From Aedes albopictus (taxonomy: Eukaryota; Arthropoda; Insecta; Diptera; Culicidae), in NCBI RefSeq assembly GCF_035046485.1, contig NC_085137.1, positions 15,901,346-15,965,345 on the forward strand: a stretch of DNA of 64,000 nt, given 5' to 3'. A program made the translations under genes and the position numbers. Shown piece after piece: positions 22,549-33,714 of this stretch. Position 1 is the stretch's first letter; the number at the start of each line of letters is the position of its first letter. Below the pieces are notes generated by a model. It made no database searches and was not told the DNA's origin. It saw nothing but the letters and a program-made list of their open reading frames with translations.

Positions 22549-24065
22549 TCTGGCAGTTAAAATTTGGTTTTGGCAATCTCACACCCTTTTCACAATGTTT
22601 TAAGATATTGGTGAGTTCGTATCATAGTATTTCAGGCCAAACATTTCAATAGGTCCTGTCTGCATTTGAGAGGCTCTCTTTGTTTACTTTCTCTTTCAAT
22701 TATTGCAATGTAATGATACACTTTTCAACTATTTTTGCAGTACAAATCAAAAGACGATTGTTTTGACCATCGTTCAATGCAAGGAGGCAATCAAAATACA
22801 AATAAACAGCTGAGATATCACCAAAAGAGAGAGAAACCAAAGAGAGCCTCTCTTATGCAGATTGGACCTTTAGATATGTTTGGCCTGATTTGTCGCTTGG
22901 CATTTTTCTTTTGTTTTTGACAGATTTTGATAAAACTTTCACAAGCTCCTGAAAAACACTTCTAGTTTAGGATAACAGCTATCCATGTCGCCACATAGTT
23001 CTGGAAATATTCCGGATAGTCTTGCGATACCAAAATTGGCCACATACTTTGTACAACACATGCATAGATCCCGATAAGACATTAGTTTCGAGATATACGT
23101 GTTTGAGCGCCGAATAGCGGATAAATCACGAACCATAGACTTAATTGTCAGATAGTTTTAATCTGCTGAACTGCTTTATCGAAGACGGTATCATTCTATC
23201 TCATCAGGGTTTTAAGATACAGGGGTTTGTATATTTTAACACTACCGCCACCTAGCGGACGAATCTCAAACCAAGGCCACCGTTGTCAGAACTCTCATCT
23301 GGATCTTGAGGTATTTTTTGTACAAAGCATATGGCCAATTTTGATACCTCAAGACAATCCGGAACCATGTGGACGAGGTACTCATGTCACAGATTCCTGA
23401 ACTACACAGAAAGAAATTTTGAAAACTTCACGTGACGTAAATATTAGAACGTTTTAATTTCCATTTCATTTCATTCGACTTTACATAAAATAATTTCTTG
23501 CACGTTAAGTTGTAAGCAAGCTTCATACTGCAGACAACCTGTAATTCTACAATCCGATGGAGAATTGTGTTGAAGACGATGGAGGTCATTTTGTTACAGC
23601 AAACTCGATGTAACAATTTTTATCTGTGTAGACTGTAGAAGCGTTTTTCGGGAACTTATGAAATATTCATCAAAATTCTTCTTAAAACAAAACTATGTTT
23701 GTAGTTTTCCGAAGGTGAAAAATGTATGTTGGCTGGATGAAGGATAAAGTGAAAACTAAGTTAAGTAGAAGCCCAGTTCATGCATTCTTCTCGCAAAATA
23801 TACGCCACCTAGCAGTAAAAACCAAAAACTTAAGATTTCTCCATACATTAAACCAACTTTTCCCATACAAACTTCAAGCTCCTTGAGCGCCCCCTTAGAC
23901 TTAACAAAATTTGCTCAAATTTTGAACCTAGCATCTGGGAGTCCAAAACAAGTGATTCAGGATGTAAGACTTGGAATTTTCAGAATTTTTGGTTATTCAT
24001 TTGGCCACACTATTGCGTAGCTTTGCTAATAATTTGTTGATAAATAATTACCCTTATTATCAGCT
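22549..24065. other. AT-rich intron with one foldback
   Basis: Apart from the inverted repeat at 22988-23380, no feature was recognised. CCGCCACCTAGCGG at 23246 and GCCACCTAGCAG at 23804 hint at further old repeat copies. The 61-65-codon frames have no known domain. Confidence 0.3.
22988..23380. repeat. Foldback with about 65-bp arms
   Basis: The left arm (22988-23054) contains CCGGATAGTCTTGCGATACC then AAAATTGGCCACATACTTTG. The right arm (about 23315-23380) is its complement with roughly one mismatch in eight. The spacer is about 260 bp. It is probably an old TIR element; no TSD was resolved. Confidence 0.6.
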
Positions 24066-24196
24066 ATGCCATGTATACAGATATAGCTTAAGCTTGAGCT
24101 TACATGACCACCCATGGATGCTACTCCAGTATCGCCAGACCAGCTACACTCACACAAAGAACCAATGCGATATCTGCCGGGACTAGCAGGCACATA

Positions 24197-25416
24197 CAGG
24201 GGATAGACAAAATGATCGGGACAGGCAAAATTTATACTTAAAAAAAATGTTCAAGTACCAATTTGGAAAAAATCGGGCCATTCTTCACGAAGTTGTAAAG
24301 ATTCTTGAAAAAGGTAAAATATCCGATAGCCAACTTTGAGCTGTTATATCTCCGGATTCAATGAACCGATTGAAATGAAATTTTGACCATTCATGACTTA
24401 TATAATGAACTCTGGAAAACATTTGACTTAACTTGAAATTTTTAACAAGAGACAAAATTATAACGATTTTATTTTTTCACGATTTTTTCGTAAATTGGTC
24501 TATTTTTAATATGCATTCTATTACTTTTTTAATTTTTTGGTGGCAATGTTGTTACTTTCCTTCAAAACACATTTATATATAAGTCAATTAGATGGAAATT
24601 AAATGAACTAAAATTTGCATCTTGAATTTTGAAACGATGTTGGTGTTTTGGATTATTTGGTGTTTTATTAGAAAAATAATCTAATCGTTATAATTTTCTT
24701 CCGTGTTAAGAATATTAAGTTAAGTCAATGGTTTTTCTTAGATCATTATATAAGTCATAAATGGTCAAAATTTCATTGAATCCGGAGATATAACAGCTCA
24801 AAGTTGGCTATCGGATAATTTTACCTTTTTCAAAAATCTTTATAACTTCCTGAAGAATGGTCCGATCTTTTCTAAATTTGGACCACTGATACACAACTAC
24901 AGTAAAAATTTGAGAATACAGGTAATCTTCGATATAATGTACCCTCGATATAGCGTACCCTCGATATAGCGAATTCGATATAACGTACATTTTGCTTCGA
25001 TATAGCGTACAACATTGAACATTTTTATTTTTCCCAGTAATAACCCTTAGATAAACTACGAAATCACTCAAACCAATATTTTGTTGCAGCATTAGCCTTG
25101 TTACCCAGAATCAGCACAATTTGGGGAAACATTTAGTGTACGTTATATCGAAGCACAAAAAACGAAATGACTTTTTCGTAAAAACTCGAGTTTTTTATTA
25201 TTGGCTTTGTGAATTTCACCGAAATCATTATTTGGGATTAATTTCACGTCGAATACAATAATACTAGCATAAACAATATTCAATTTTTCTCTGTTTCGAT
25301 ATAACGTACACTTCGATACAACGTACAAAGAGAAAACTTTTTTGTACGTTATATCGAAGAGTACCTGTATTTGATGCACTTTTCGAAAAAGCCCCGATCA
25401 TTTTGTCTATCCCCTG
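24197..25416. mobile_element. TA-flanked TIR element, CAGGGGATAGAC family, copy 1
   Basis: The left end CAGGGGATAGACAAAATGAT and the right end ATCATTTTGTCTATCCCCTG are perfect inverted copies, with TA at 24195-24196 and 25417-25418. The arms stay complementary well into the element (AACTTTGAGCTGTTATATCT against its complement). It is inserted in the SINE and is itself split by 24919-25367. Copy 2 is at 28655-31714. It is non-autonomous. Confidence 0.88.
24919..25367. mobile_element. TA-flanked TIR element, 'TATAACGTAC' family, copy 2 (intact)
   Basis: 449 bp from CAGGTAATCTTCGATATAAT to TTATATCGAAGAGTACCTG, with TA at 24917-24918 and 25368-25369. The uninterrupted host sequence GAGAATATTTGATGCAC can be seen in the paralogous arm near 31620-31635, which confirms both boundaries. 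The inner words TCGATATAGCG and CGTTATATCGAAG repeat. Confidence 0.9.
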
Positions 25417-25979
25417 TACAGTGTGTGAGTGTTGGTGATCTTCTATTTTTGAGCGACAATGACGCATGCCACGTCAGGTTGCAGGTCAATGTAGGGAAGG
25501 GGAAGGAAGTGATGATTGCAATCGTTTGTATCCACACCAGACTGAATATACCTCTGCGTATGCACAAATCTATGCGGATGTCGGAGTGTTGGTGGGAGTT
25601 GGTTGGCAATGGGTTCACACGTAGGTGCGTGGATGCCGGACGTAAGATGATAGATTAGTGTATTAGTTACTCTGAAAATAATGCGGCACAATTCGCTTGA
25701 TTGCATAACTCGTAGGCGTCATATGATAGATTGATACTGTGCTGTGAAAGTTGGAAGGTAGAAAGAGAGAAACGGATTCTTCAACCCGCTTCTGTTCTAG
25801 CGATAGATATGAACATGTGAATATACATGAGTTGTATATGTAAGACAGTATATAAAAAGATACAAAGTAGGGGGAAAGGGGCGGGTCAGGGATTCAACCC
25901 AGGACCTTCTGCATACGAATCAGAAGCGGTAGTCAGTGGACCACCAAGCCCGTCATGCGATGCCATATATACAGATATA

Positions 25980-26267
25980 TCTGATATACAAACAGATGTT
26001 TGGACATCTATACAGATTGCATTTCACATGAAACACAGATTTTTTAACAAGAGGAATTATTATTTTTTGCATAGAATACCGATTTGTTGCCTGAATTTTG
26101 TATGGGATACATGGGATAGAAATTTCAAAAAATCATCTGGTATCCCTGCTTAGAATAGCTTTATAAGGGGCTTTGTACCTTATTATAAAACGATTACACA
26201 AAAATGCAAGCCAACACAGGGACAAAGAAATTGGTGATGTATTCACTCGCTCATTATAGACTGCATA
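25980..26267. other. Short low-copy intron segment
   Basis: Nothing recognised between the SINE duplication and the next TA element. Confidence 0.3.
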
Positions 26268-26269
26268 TA

Positions 26270-27191
26270 CAGGGGATGGCCAAAATGTTTGGGATAGGCA
26301 ACTTTTTTTTCTCTCACAAAAAAGTTCAACATGCTATAACTTTTCATAGAGTGCATCAAAAAATCTCAAATTTTGACTGTTTGTCCACCTACTATATGTG
26401 CATCATTGGTACAAATTTGGGCTCGATTGATTAATATTTCGCAAAGTTAGAACCGTTCGGGTAAAACACTATTTTTTAGACAACTCATTTTTGAGCTGTC
26501 ATATCTCGGAAACCAGTGAGCCGAATTGAATGAAATTTTGAACGTACACTAACAATAGGTAAATGCTTCATAAACTATTAAAACATAGGTACTTTTTAAA
26601 CGTTGAAAAAAGTTATCATGGATTGACACTTTTTGGATTTTTATTAAAAAAATGTAATTTTTTTACATCAATGTCAATAAATTTTAGTGTTGATATCCAA
26701 AGATTTTCCACTTCTGTTCTCAAATTATCTCCAATCAGATATATTAGAGCCTATTTAAATTGAAGGAAGAACACATTAAATAATTTTTGTGTGGTATTGT
26801 AAATTTGACTTATTTTCCTCTATATGGGTAAAAATTTCAACCCGGTATAACTTAGTTCATCGTGAGAAAATATTACATTTTATAATGTCGTATTAAGTAT
26901 CAATATATTGTTGATAAACGTTAAGAAATTCATTCAATTCGGTTCACTCGTTTTCGAGATATGACAGTTCAAAAATTAGTTGTCTAAAAAATAGTGTTTC
27001 ACCCGAACGGTTCTAACTTCGCGAAAAATTAAGCAATCGAGCCCAAATTTGTACCAAAGATGCACATATAATAGGTTAAAAACCGTTAAAATTTGAGATT
27101 TTTCGATGCACTCTATGAAAAGTTACAGCATGTTGAATTTGTTTGTGGGAGAAAAAAAGTTGCCTATCCCAAACATTTTGGCCATCCCCTG
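26270..27191. mobile_element. 922-bp long-inverted-repeat element, CAGGGGATGGCC family, copy A
   Basis: The ends CAGGGGATGGCCAAAATGTT and AACATTTTGGCCATCCCCTG are inverted. TA flanks the left (26268-26269) and TG the right, presumably a mutated TA. The arms run for about 300 bp (for example TCAAATTTTGAC..., TTAGAACCGTTCGGGT, TGTCATATCTCG) and face each other across a spacer of roughly 300 bp. The reported ORFs inside are palindrome by-products. Confidence 0.85.
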
Positions 27192-27349
27192 TGCATATGT
27201 GTGTTCTTGGTAAAGCAGTATAAGTCTTTGTATAGCACATTTCATACTAACACTGTGGATATGAAAGAGATGATTTCGTGTCTTTCCGCTGAAGGAAAGA
27301 AAATTCAGAAAGCATTTGCATATTACAATAACCATCACAATCCTTTAAG

Positions 27350-27770
27350 GAATTTCTAAAAGGATCTCTGTAGAAATCTTCAAAAAATACCTAAATTTGT
27401 GCCTGGAATAATTGCTGGTGGAAAATGGAGTGTATGAATCCATGGAGAATTTCTTGGAAATTTATTTAAAAAGTCCCTAGAGAAATCCAAGGACAAAATT
27501 CTGAAGGAGTATATGAAGGATTTCCTGAAGAAATCTCTAAGATTTCTGAGGAATATCTGAAAAAAATGAAGAAATCTTAATAAAAATAAAAATCATAAAT
27601 AAAAATCTCTGGAGGAACCCTACAAGAAATTCCAGTGGGAATGCTTGAATGAATACACAAGGACTTCTGGTGAACTATCCATAAGATATTCTAGAAGAAC
27701 CCTTAGAGAAATCCTTATAGGAGACCCTGGTATTTTAGGTTTGGGAATTCCACCATAAATGTTAAGAAGA
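27350..27770 (+). repeat. Degenerate GGAATTTCT-type tract
   Basis: Words such as GGAATTTCTAAAAGGATC, AGAAATCTTC and ATTTCTTGGAAAT recur. It is probably the sequence into which copy B inserted. Confidence 0.6.
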
Positions 27771-27775
27771 ATCTC

Positions 27776-28054
27776 TGTTAAAAATTTCATTCAATTCGGT
27801 TCACTGGTTTCCAAGATATGACAGTTCAAAAATGTGTTGTCTAAAAAATAGTGTTTTACCAGAACGGTTCTAGCATCGCGAAAGATTAACCAATCGAGCT
27901 CAAATTTGTACCTATGATGCTCATATGTATAATAGGTTGACAAACTGTCAAAATTTGAGAATTTTTGATGCACTCTATGAAAAGTTACAGCATGTTGAAC
28001 TTTTTTGTGAGAGAAAAAAAAGTTGCCTATCCCAAACATTTTGGCCATCCCCTG
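27776..28054. mobile_element. CAGGGGATGGCC family, copy B (right half only)
   Basis: It begins inside the arm (TTCATTCAATTCGGTTCACT) and ends AACATTTTGGCCATCCCCTG followed by TA. It matches the right arms of copies A and C closely; the left half is missing. It is a truncated or rearranged copy. Confidence 0.8.
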
Positions 28055-28251
28055 TATTTTAGTTAGAAAACTTGTTAAATAATTCTCTCAAAAATCCTGA
28101 AATTTCTCATAAAAATAATCCTCCAGACATTTCTAAAGATCCACCAGGAGCATTGAAAAAACCTAGAAGTTCTAACATAGTCTTCTATATCAAAGAAAAT
28201 TAAAAGCTCTGCTATTTCGTACGTTCCGACCAGAAAGTCTAGTATCTACTA

Positions 28252-28547
28252 AGTACCGTAAACCGGGGTCAAATTGATCAGCGGCGTGAAATTGATAATT
28301 CGGGTACTACATTTTAATTCCATGCTAGAAACTTCTAAACTTCGTAATGACCTTCAACTTACCTTCTTACCTCATTAAGTTCATAGCTGTCTAGAGAGGA
28401 GTATAGACTTTTCAAAGTTTGAAAAAAAGTTATTTTTCCCTTTTTTTAAGGAATTTAGAATGTGTCAGTTAGCTGAAACCATTGGCACTAAACCATCGAT
28501 TGCCACCAGGGTAAGTGTGCCGATCGTTGTGGTAATAAGATAAATTA
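28252..28547. repeat. Repeat fragment starting GTACCGTAAACCGGGGTCAA
   Basis: GTACCGTAAACCGGGGTCAA followed by ATTGATC looks like an element end that I recall as common in mosquito DNA. GTGTGCCGATCGTTGTGG at 28515 has an inverted partner, CCACAACAATAGGCACAC, at 33155. The insertion 28548-33024 may thus lie within an older element of which these are parts. No matching far end was found. Confidence 0.4.
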
Positions 28548-29508
28548 GGGTAATTCGCCAATTGTTGAACACTACCCAAATGTTGAACAGTTTTTGAAAA
28601 TGTTATTATACATTTAATTTAAGTAGTTTTCCATCAACGTAAACGTATGATCTACAGGGGATAGACAAAATGATCGGGACAGGCAAAATTTCCACTTTTC
28701 AAAAAATGTTCAATTAGCTGTAACTTTTCGATTAGTGCATCAAATATTCTAAAATTTTCACTGTAAGTTGATCAACTAGTTGTGTATTAGTGGACAAAAT
28801 TTGGAAAAGATCGGGCTATTCTGCACGAAGTTATAAGCATTTTAGAAAAAGGTCGAATTATCCGATAGCCAACTTTGAGCTGTTATATCTCCGGATTCAA
28901 TGAACCGAATGCAATGAAATTTTGTCCATTTATGACTCATATAATGAGCTCTGAAAAACGTTTGAAACAACTTGAAGTTATTAACGAGAGAAAAAGTTAT
29001 AGCAATTTCATTAATTTTATGATTTTTTAGTAAATTGGTCTATTTTTAATATGCATCCCATTACTTTTTCAATGAATTGCCGCCTATGTTGATACTTTTT
29101 TTCAAAACATATCTGTATTCAAGAGAATCAGAAGGAATTTAAATGAACTATAATTAGCATCTTGATTTTTTAAACGATGTTGAAGTTTAAGAAAATTTGG
29201 TGTTTTATAAGAAAAATAATCAAATTGTTATAATTTTCTTCCGTGTTAAGAATTTTAAGTTATGTCAAAAGTTTTCCGAAGCTCATTATATAAGTCATAA
29301 ATGGTCAAAATTTCATTACATTCGGTTCATTAAATCCGGAGTTATAGCAGCTCAAAGTTGGCTATCGGATAATTTTACCTTTTTGCCTTTCTCGTACACT
29401 AAGTGTACTGGAAAGGCTATATGTTCACTTCAAAAATGACTTTTTGATAGAAGGCCCGGAGGGTCAAGTCATATATACCAATCAACTCAGCTCGACGAAT
29501 TGAGGTGA

Positions 29509-29558
29509 TGTCTGTGTGTATGTATGTGTGTGTGTGTGTGTATGTGTGTATGTGTGTG
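29509..29558 (+). repeat. (TG)n / TGTA microsatellite
   Basis: There are alternating TGTGTG runs with interspersed TGTATG words, located near the left end of the TGCCTTTCTCG element. Confidence 0.9.
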
Positions 29559-29705
29559 GACAAAAAAACTCACATCACTTTTTGGCAGTAAACCTCAACC
29601 GATTTTAATGACCAACGGTTCATTCGACGCGTAATCTGGCCCTATTGTTTCCTATTGAAAATGGTTCGGATCGGTCCAGCCGTTCCGGAGTTATGGCCCT
29701 TTAGG

Positions 29706-30430
29706 TGTTCCGGACCGGTACCCCTGGAAGGGGCCAGACATGAAAATGCAGCAAACCCATGCATGCGACCCATCAAACCACGGCATTTTCGATTATCTGA
29801 TGAACGGTAAGCAGGAAAATAGGCTCAGACCATATCTGAACTAGTAGTGTTCCGGAACCGGTTCCGGAAGTCCCGCCGGAAGTGGCCAAATATAAAAGTG
29901 AACACAACCCATTCATGCGACACATCAAACAGCGGCATTTTCGGTAACCTGATGAACGATTAGCAGGAAAATAATATCAGACAATATCTGAACCGGTAGT
30001 GTTCCGGAACCGGTTCCGGATGTCCTGCCGAAAGTGGCCAAATATAATAGTGAACCAAACTCATGCATGCGACATATCAAACAGCGGCATTTTCGTTAAC
30101 CTGATGAACGGTTAGTAGGAAAAGTTTTAGACCATATCTGAACCGGTAGTGTTCCAGAACCGTTTCCGGATGTCCCGACGGAAGTGGCCAAATATAAAAG
30201 TGAACCAATCCCATGCATACAACATATCAGAGTGCGGCTTTTTTGATAACATAATGGAAGGTTAGCAAGAAACTAGTCTCTGAACATAGCTGAACCGGTT
30301 CCGGATGTCCAACCAAAAGTGGCCAAATATAAGAATGAACCAAACTCATGCATGCGACACATCAAACAGCAGCATTTTCGGTAACCTGATGAACGGTTAG
30401 CAAGAAAATTGTCTCAGACTAAATTTGGGA
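29706..30430 (+). repeat. Five degenerate tandem units of about 150 bp
   Basis: Units start at about 29706, 29848, 29999, 30148 and 30294. Each begins near GTTCCGGAACCGGTTCCGGA and contains AGTGGCCAAATATAA, CATGCATGCGACA, GCGGCATTTTCG and TGATGAACGGTTAGCA-type words. Units differ by substitutions and small indels. They lie wholly inside the TGCCTTTCTCG element. Confidence 0.85.
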
Positions 30431-32327
30431 CAACAGGGCCCCTAGAAGGAGTAAAATTGGGCCAATTTCAATTAGGCTATATTATTGTCAAAATGAAAGT
30501 TGAAGCATTTACACTTTAAACAATCCTAAACAACATAAAACTGAACGTGTCTAATGAATTCAACATTGATTTAGAGCTAAAATATTGTTGTAACGACCTA
30601 CAAAGGGATGGACTATGCAGTTTTGGCCCAATGACACCCCCACTGACGATAAAATTTAAAATAAAGAAATGGTCGAAGTATTCGTATATGTAAGTGAATA
30701 AAATCGTGGCCCAAGCATTCTCATCAAATCACACCTTTTTCAAATTCATGTGGTGCACAGTGGTCCAGATTTAAAATACCTGGCAAAATTTCCAAATAAT
30801 AGTAGTCTTCTAGATTTAGCCAAAATGAATAAGGTTTCAGTATTTTTAAGATCTCAATTTCATTTTTATGGCATTTTCATTATTTTTCGATTTCTTCGAA
30901 CGAACTCCGAACAAAATAACTGTTTTTCATACCATTTGACTATATACATATCACCATGGTGTTAATGTTTTAGTAGCTCTTCGTACTCGTTTAAATTCGT
31001 TTATGTTCATTATTAAAACTGCAATATTTCCCATTAGCAGCTACTCAGTATCGTTACAAGATACAACATCAATAGTTTCAAATTCTTTAAAAGCTATTCA
31101 ATGATCATGACATTGTAGACGAGTGCTCGACATACTGTAACCCATGAGATACATGTACAAAATTTGAGTTTCTGCCAGCTTTTCCCAAAACTGGACCTCT
31201 GTGTGGTGTAAATATAAAGTAGGATAGATCAACTTATCATAGGAAAATTATAATTTGTCGCATCAACACTGAATAAAGTTTTTCCAATCCCTTTTTGCGT
31301 CTCAAATTACTGTGCACAATTTGGGTGCGGCTGGTTGAGCCCTCGCTCTTCTCATTGCGATTAATTATTGAATGCATTTTTTTTTTCATAAGGTCAAATT
31401 TTACATGAATTGTATTAAGCGTATAAGTGTTCTCAGGATCGGCAAACGTCGACGGAAAGATCATGAGTACTTATTCGACGAGAAAGGCACTACCACCACT
31501 AGGTGGATTGATCTGGGGTTTTTTTAGAATCTTTATAACTTCGTCCAGAATCGTTCGACCTTTTTCGAATTTTGTTTACTGATACACAAATAGTTGATCA
31601 ACTTACAGTGAAAATTTGAGAATATTTGATGCACTTATTGAAAAGTTACAGCTATTTGAAAATTTTTTGAGAAGGGAAAATTTTACCTGTCCCGATCATT
31701 TTGTCTATCCCCTGTAGATGCGTATACATGTGTGTCATGATATTGCTCCAATAAAATATACATATTTTACGTCAAAAATATCGATTCAAAATTTTGTACC
31801 GCTGATGACACGAAAACTGCACAATTCTTAAGATTAATTTTAAGAAATTTCTTTTACGAAATAAGCTTTGCTGGCAAATCGACCACAAATATCAAAGTCA
31901 CACCATAGTTACAATAACTGGAAGGATGTCCTTAACAGTTTAACATTGTTTAAAATCACATTTCATTGTAATTTCATTTGAAAAAAATATTTTTCTTATC
32001 ACACTATCATTATGCAGCTAAGATCCAATTGTTGAACACTAGCATAACCTACGATGTTAGCATGACTTCCAGATTTTTTTTTCACTTCACCATTTTCAGG
32101 AGCGATCCATGGGTTTTCAAAGTATTTCAGGGTCATTCCAGGGGTATTGTAGGGAGTTGACTGGGTGCCATGGGTTTCCAGGGGTATTTCAGGGGCTTTC
32201 GAAAGCGTTATTTTCTTCTGTCATTTTCGCTTCCAGTCAAATCTTTTCAGTCATTTTTTGCATTTAATTCTGTTTAAAACGATTTTCAGTCCACTAGAGC
32301 TCTCTTCCAATGGAAAGCGATTCCCTG

Positions 32328-32504
32328 GGAACGTCCGTAAATTACGTCACGCTTTGAGTGGGGTGGGAGAGGGGGGCCGGGAGAGAGAAGTTCAGCGAAG
32401 TGTGACGACCAGTACAAAAAATCAGAGGTATCATACAAAAAGTGTGACATAGGAGGGGGGTTAAAATGGACAATTATTGCGTGACGTATTTTATGAACGC
32501 TACC
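32328..32504. mobile_element. 177-bp element with ATTACGTCACGC ends and G-rich core
   Basis: GGAACGTCCGTAAATTACGT and GTGACGTATTTTATGAACGC are imperfect inverted ends. The core (GGGGTGGGAGAGGGGGG, AGTGTGACG, CATACAAAAAGTGTGACAT) parallels 54754-54932. Flanking TA appears mutated (TG/TC), so the boundary is approximate. Confidence 0.7.
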
Positions 32505-33026
32505 TCATTTGAATGAATTGTCACTCAAATGACTAACTGGGCGCAAAACACGAAAAATCCGGAAAAAATTCCGCCAGAGTGAAAAAATATTGGATGTCGG
32601 GTCAATGTCGGATCAAATTTTATCAAATGTTGGACCACTGTTGGACCCACATCGGATAACTTTTGAGTCTATGTTGGGTTTGGTGCCCAAAATAAAAACA
32701 GGTGAATGCTAGGTTTATGTCGGGTTATACGTCATCAATTACGAACAAAGCTTCAACCGTTCAACAATTAGCGAGAACCGTCCAACATTAGGATGAGCAA
32801 GCTTGAAGAAGCGTTCAACATTTGGGTTACAGACTTCGTATACAAATGTTATATTTTCTCTTAGAAAATGAAATTTAAGGGAATACAAATCCAATGGGCA
32901 GTGTAAGGAATAAGTAGATCTAGACGGTCACTGGATATTTTTCAGCAAAAGTGGAATTATGCACGGAAAAACAAACGAAAACATAAATGCCAGTACTAAC
33001 TGTTCAACAATTGGCGAATTACCCTA

Positions 33027-33597
33027 ATTCGAAAAAATATGATCGTACCATCTAATGAAGGTTTTCAAAACGTTAGTCGATAGTTTAATATCGAAATTTG
33101 CTGGGAAAAATATGAAAACTATCGTTTCTCTCTGTTTTCGATCAATAATCGCTTGCCACAACAATAGGCACACTGTTCTTATTATGGAGGTAAAATTTAA
33201 TATAGGTTCCTATTTTTGTGGCGGTATCCCATTGACATCATATGGGATACCGCAACAAAAGGAATACAGCAGCAGAAATATTAAGGAAAATATTTTTTTT
33301 AAATAGGTTTTTGGGCAAATCTTAATCACACAAAAAGTGCAATCTCATAATTTAAGCATAATACATCTATTAAAATGCCTTTTGGTAACATTTCAGTCGA
33401 AAAAGTGCTCAATTGCCATTACCGCAATAATAGGTACTACCACAACGAAGAGAACAATTATCCTAGCACTTCCCTTAAAGTTTGTTTCAACATTTTTGTG
33501 GAGCCTTCATTGTGACGTTGTGTAGCTATTTTGAAAATAAATGAGTTTAAAATTTTAGTTTTCGAATAAATAGACATTTGTTGTGATAGAAACCACT
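33027..33597. other. AT-rich intron, unclassified
   Basis: This is a continuation of the sequence flanking the 4.5-kb element. It contains TGTGGCGGTATCCCATTGAC followed by ATCATATGGGATACCGCAAC, a short inverted pair. No gene was recognised. Confidence 0.3.
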
Positions 33598-33599
33598 TA

Positions 33600-33706
33600 G
33601 GCGCAAACCATAAACTACGTAGACTCAATTTTGGCAATCTCAGACCCCTCCCTCCCCCTCGTAGACTTTTGCACATACAAAATATTCGAAATTTGTAAGG
33701 ACCGTA
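33600..33706. mobile_element. CTACGTAGACT / CCTCGTAGACTT element, copy 1
   Basis: CATAAACTACGTAGACT, then CAGACCCCTCCCTCCCCCTC directly followed by GTAGACTTTTG, then TCGAAATTTGTA, form the same series as 39167-39318. The ends are not well defined. The CCCCTCCCTCCCCCTC run relates it to the other G/C-run elements. Confidence 0.5.
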
Positions 33707-33714
33707 GACCCCCA

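Larger units (their letters stand above)
24086..25959 (-). mobile_element. tRNA-headed SINE with 20-bp target duplication (interrupted)
   Basis: Read on minus, the head (25959 to about 25885) is tRNA-like: GGGCTTGGTGGTCCACTGAC, a GCTTCTG/CAGAAGG arm and a B box GGGTTGAATCCC. The 3' module lies at about 25525-25419 and, after an insertion, 24196-24086. A 20-bp direct repeat differing at one base flanks it (24066-24085 and 25960-25979). Removing the nested TIR element 24197-25416 leaves about 650 bp. The 3' module resembles that of the retroelement 49939-51336 (CTTCCTTCC, CAATTGACCTGCA, TTGGTTCTTTGTG). This is a Pol III type element with no ORF. Confidence 0.75.
29384..31518. mobile_element. 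TGCCTTTCTCG element with internal tandem repeats
   Basis: It starts TGCCTTTCTCGTACACTAAG. Near the right end GACGAGAAAGGCA is the inverted match, followed by CTACCACCACTAGGTGGATT and GATCTGGGG, then a T run at the junction. I recall this start and end as an abundant Aedes repeat. The host site is a poly-T stretch, so the duplication cannot be measured exactly. It contains a TG microsatellite and five 150-bp tandem units. No ORF was recognised. Confidence 0.7.
28655..31714. mobile_element. CAGGGGATAGAC family, copy 2, carrying a further insertion
   Basis: The left end CAGGGGATAGACAAAATGAT and the matching right end are flanked by TA (28653-28654 and 31715-31716). The arms match copy 1 (24197-25416). 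The sequence TTTTACCTTTTT|CAAAAATCTTTATAAC of copy 1 is split here at about 29384 by the next element. Confidence 0.88.
28548..33024. mobile_element. 4.5-kb TA-flanked element, outermost level of a four-level nest
   Basis: The ends GGGTAATTCGCCAATTGTTG and CAACAATTGGCGAATTACCC are perfect inverted copies, with TA at 28546-28547 and 33025-33026. Subterminal words (AAATGTTGAAC, TTCAACATTTGG, CAACAATTAGCGA) recur near both ends. Most of its length is later insertions (28655-31714 and 32328-32504). No transposase ORF was seen. Confidence 0.85.

Noticed and set aside
28352..28380. Second ratchet-point candidate (CTTACC twice at 28358-28374)
   Set aside because: On minus the GTAAG donors are present but no pyrimidine tract or AG acceptor precedes them.
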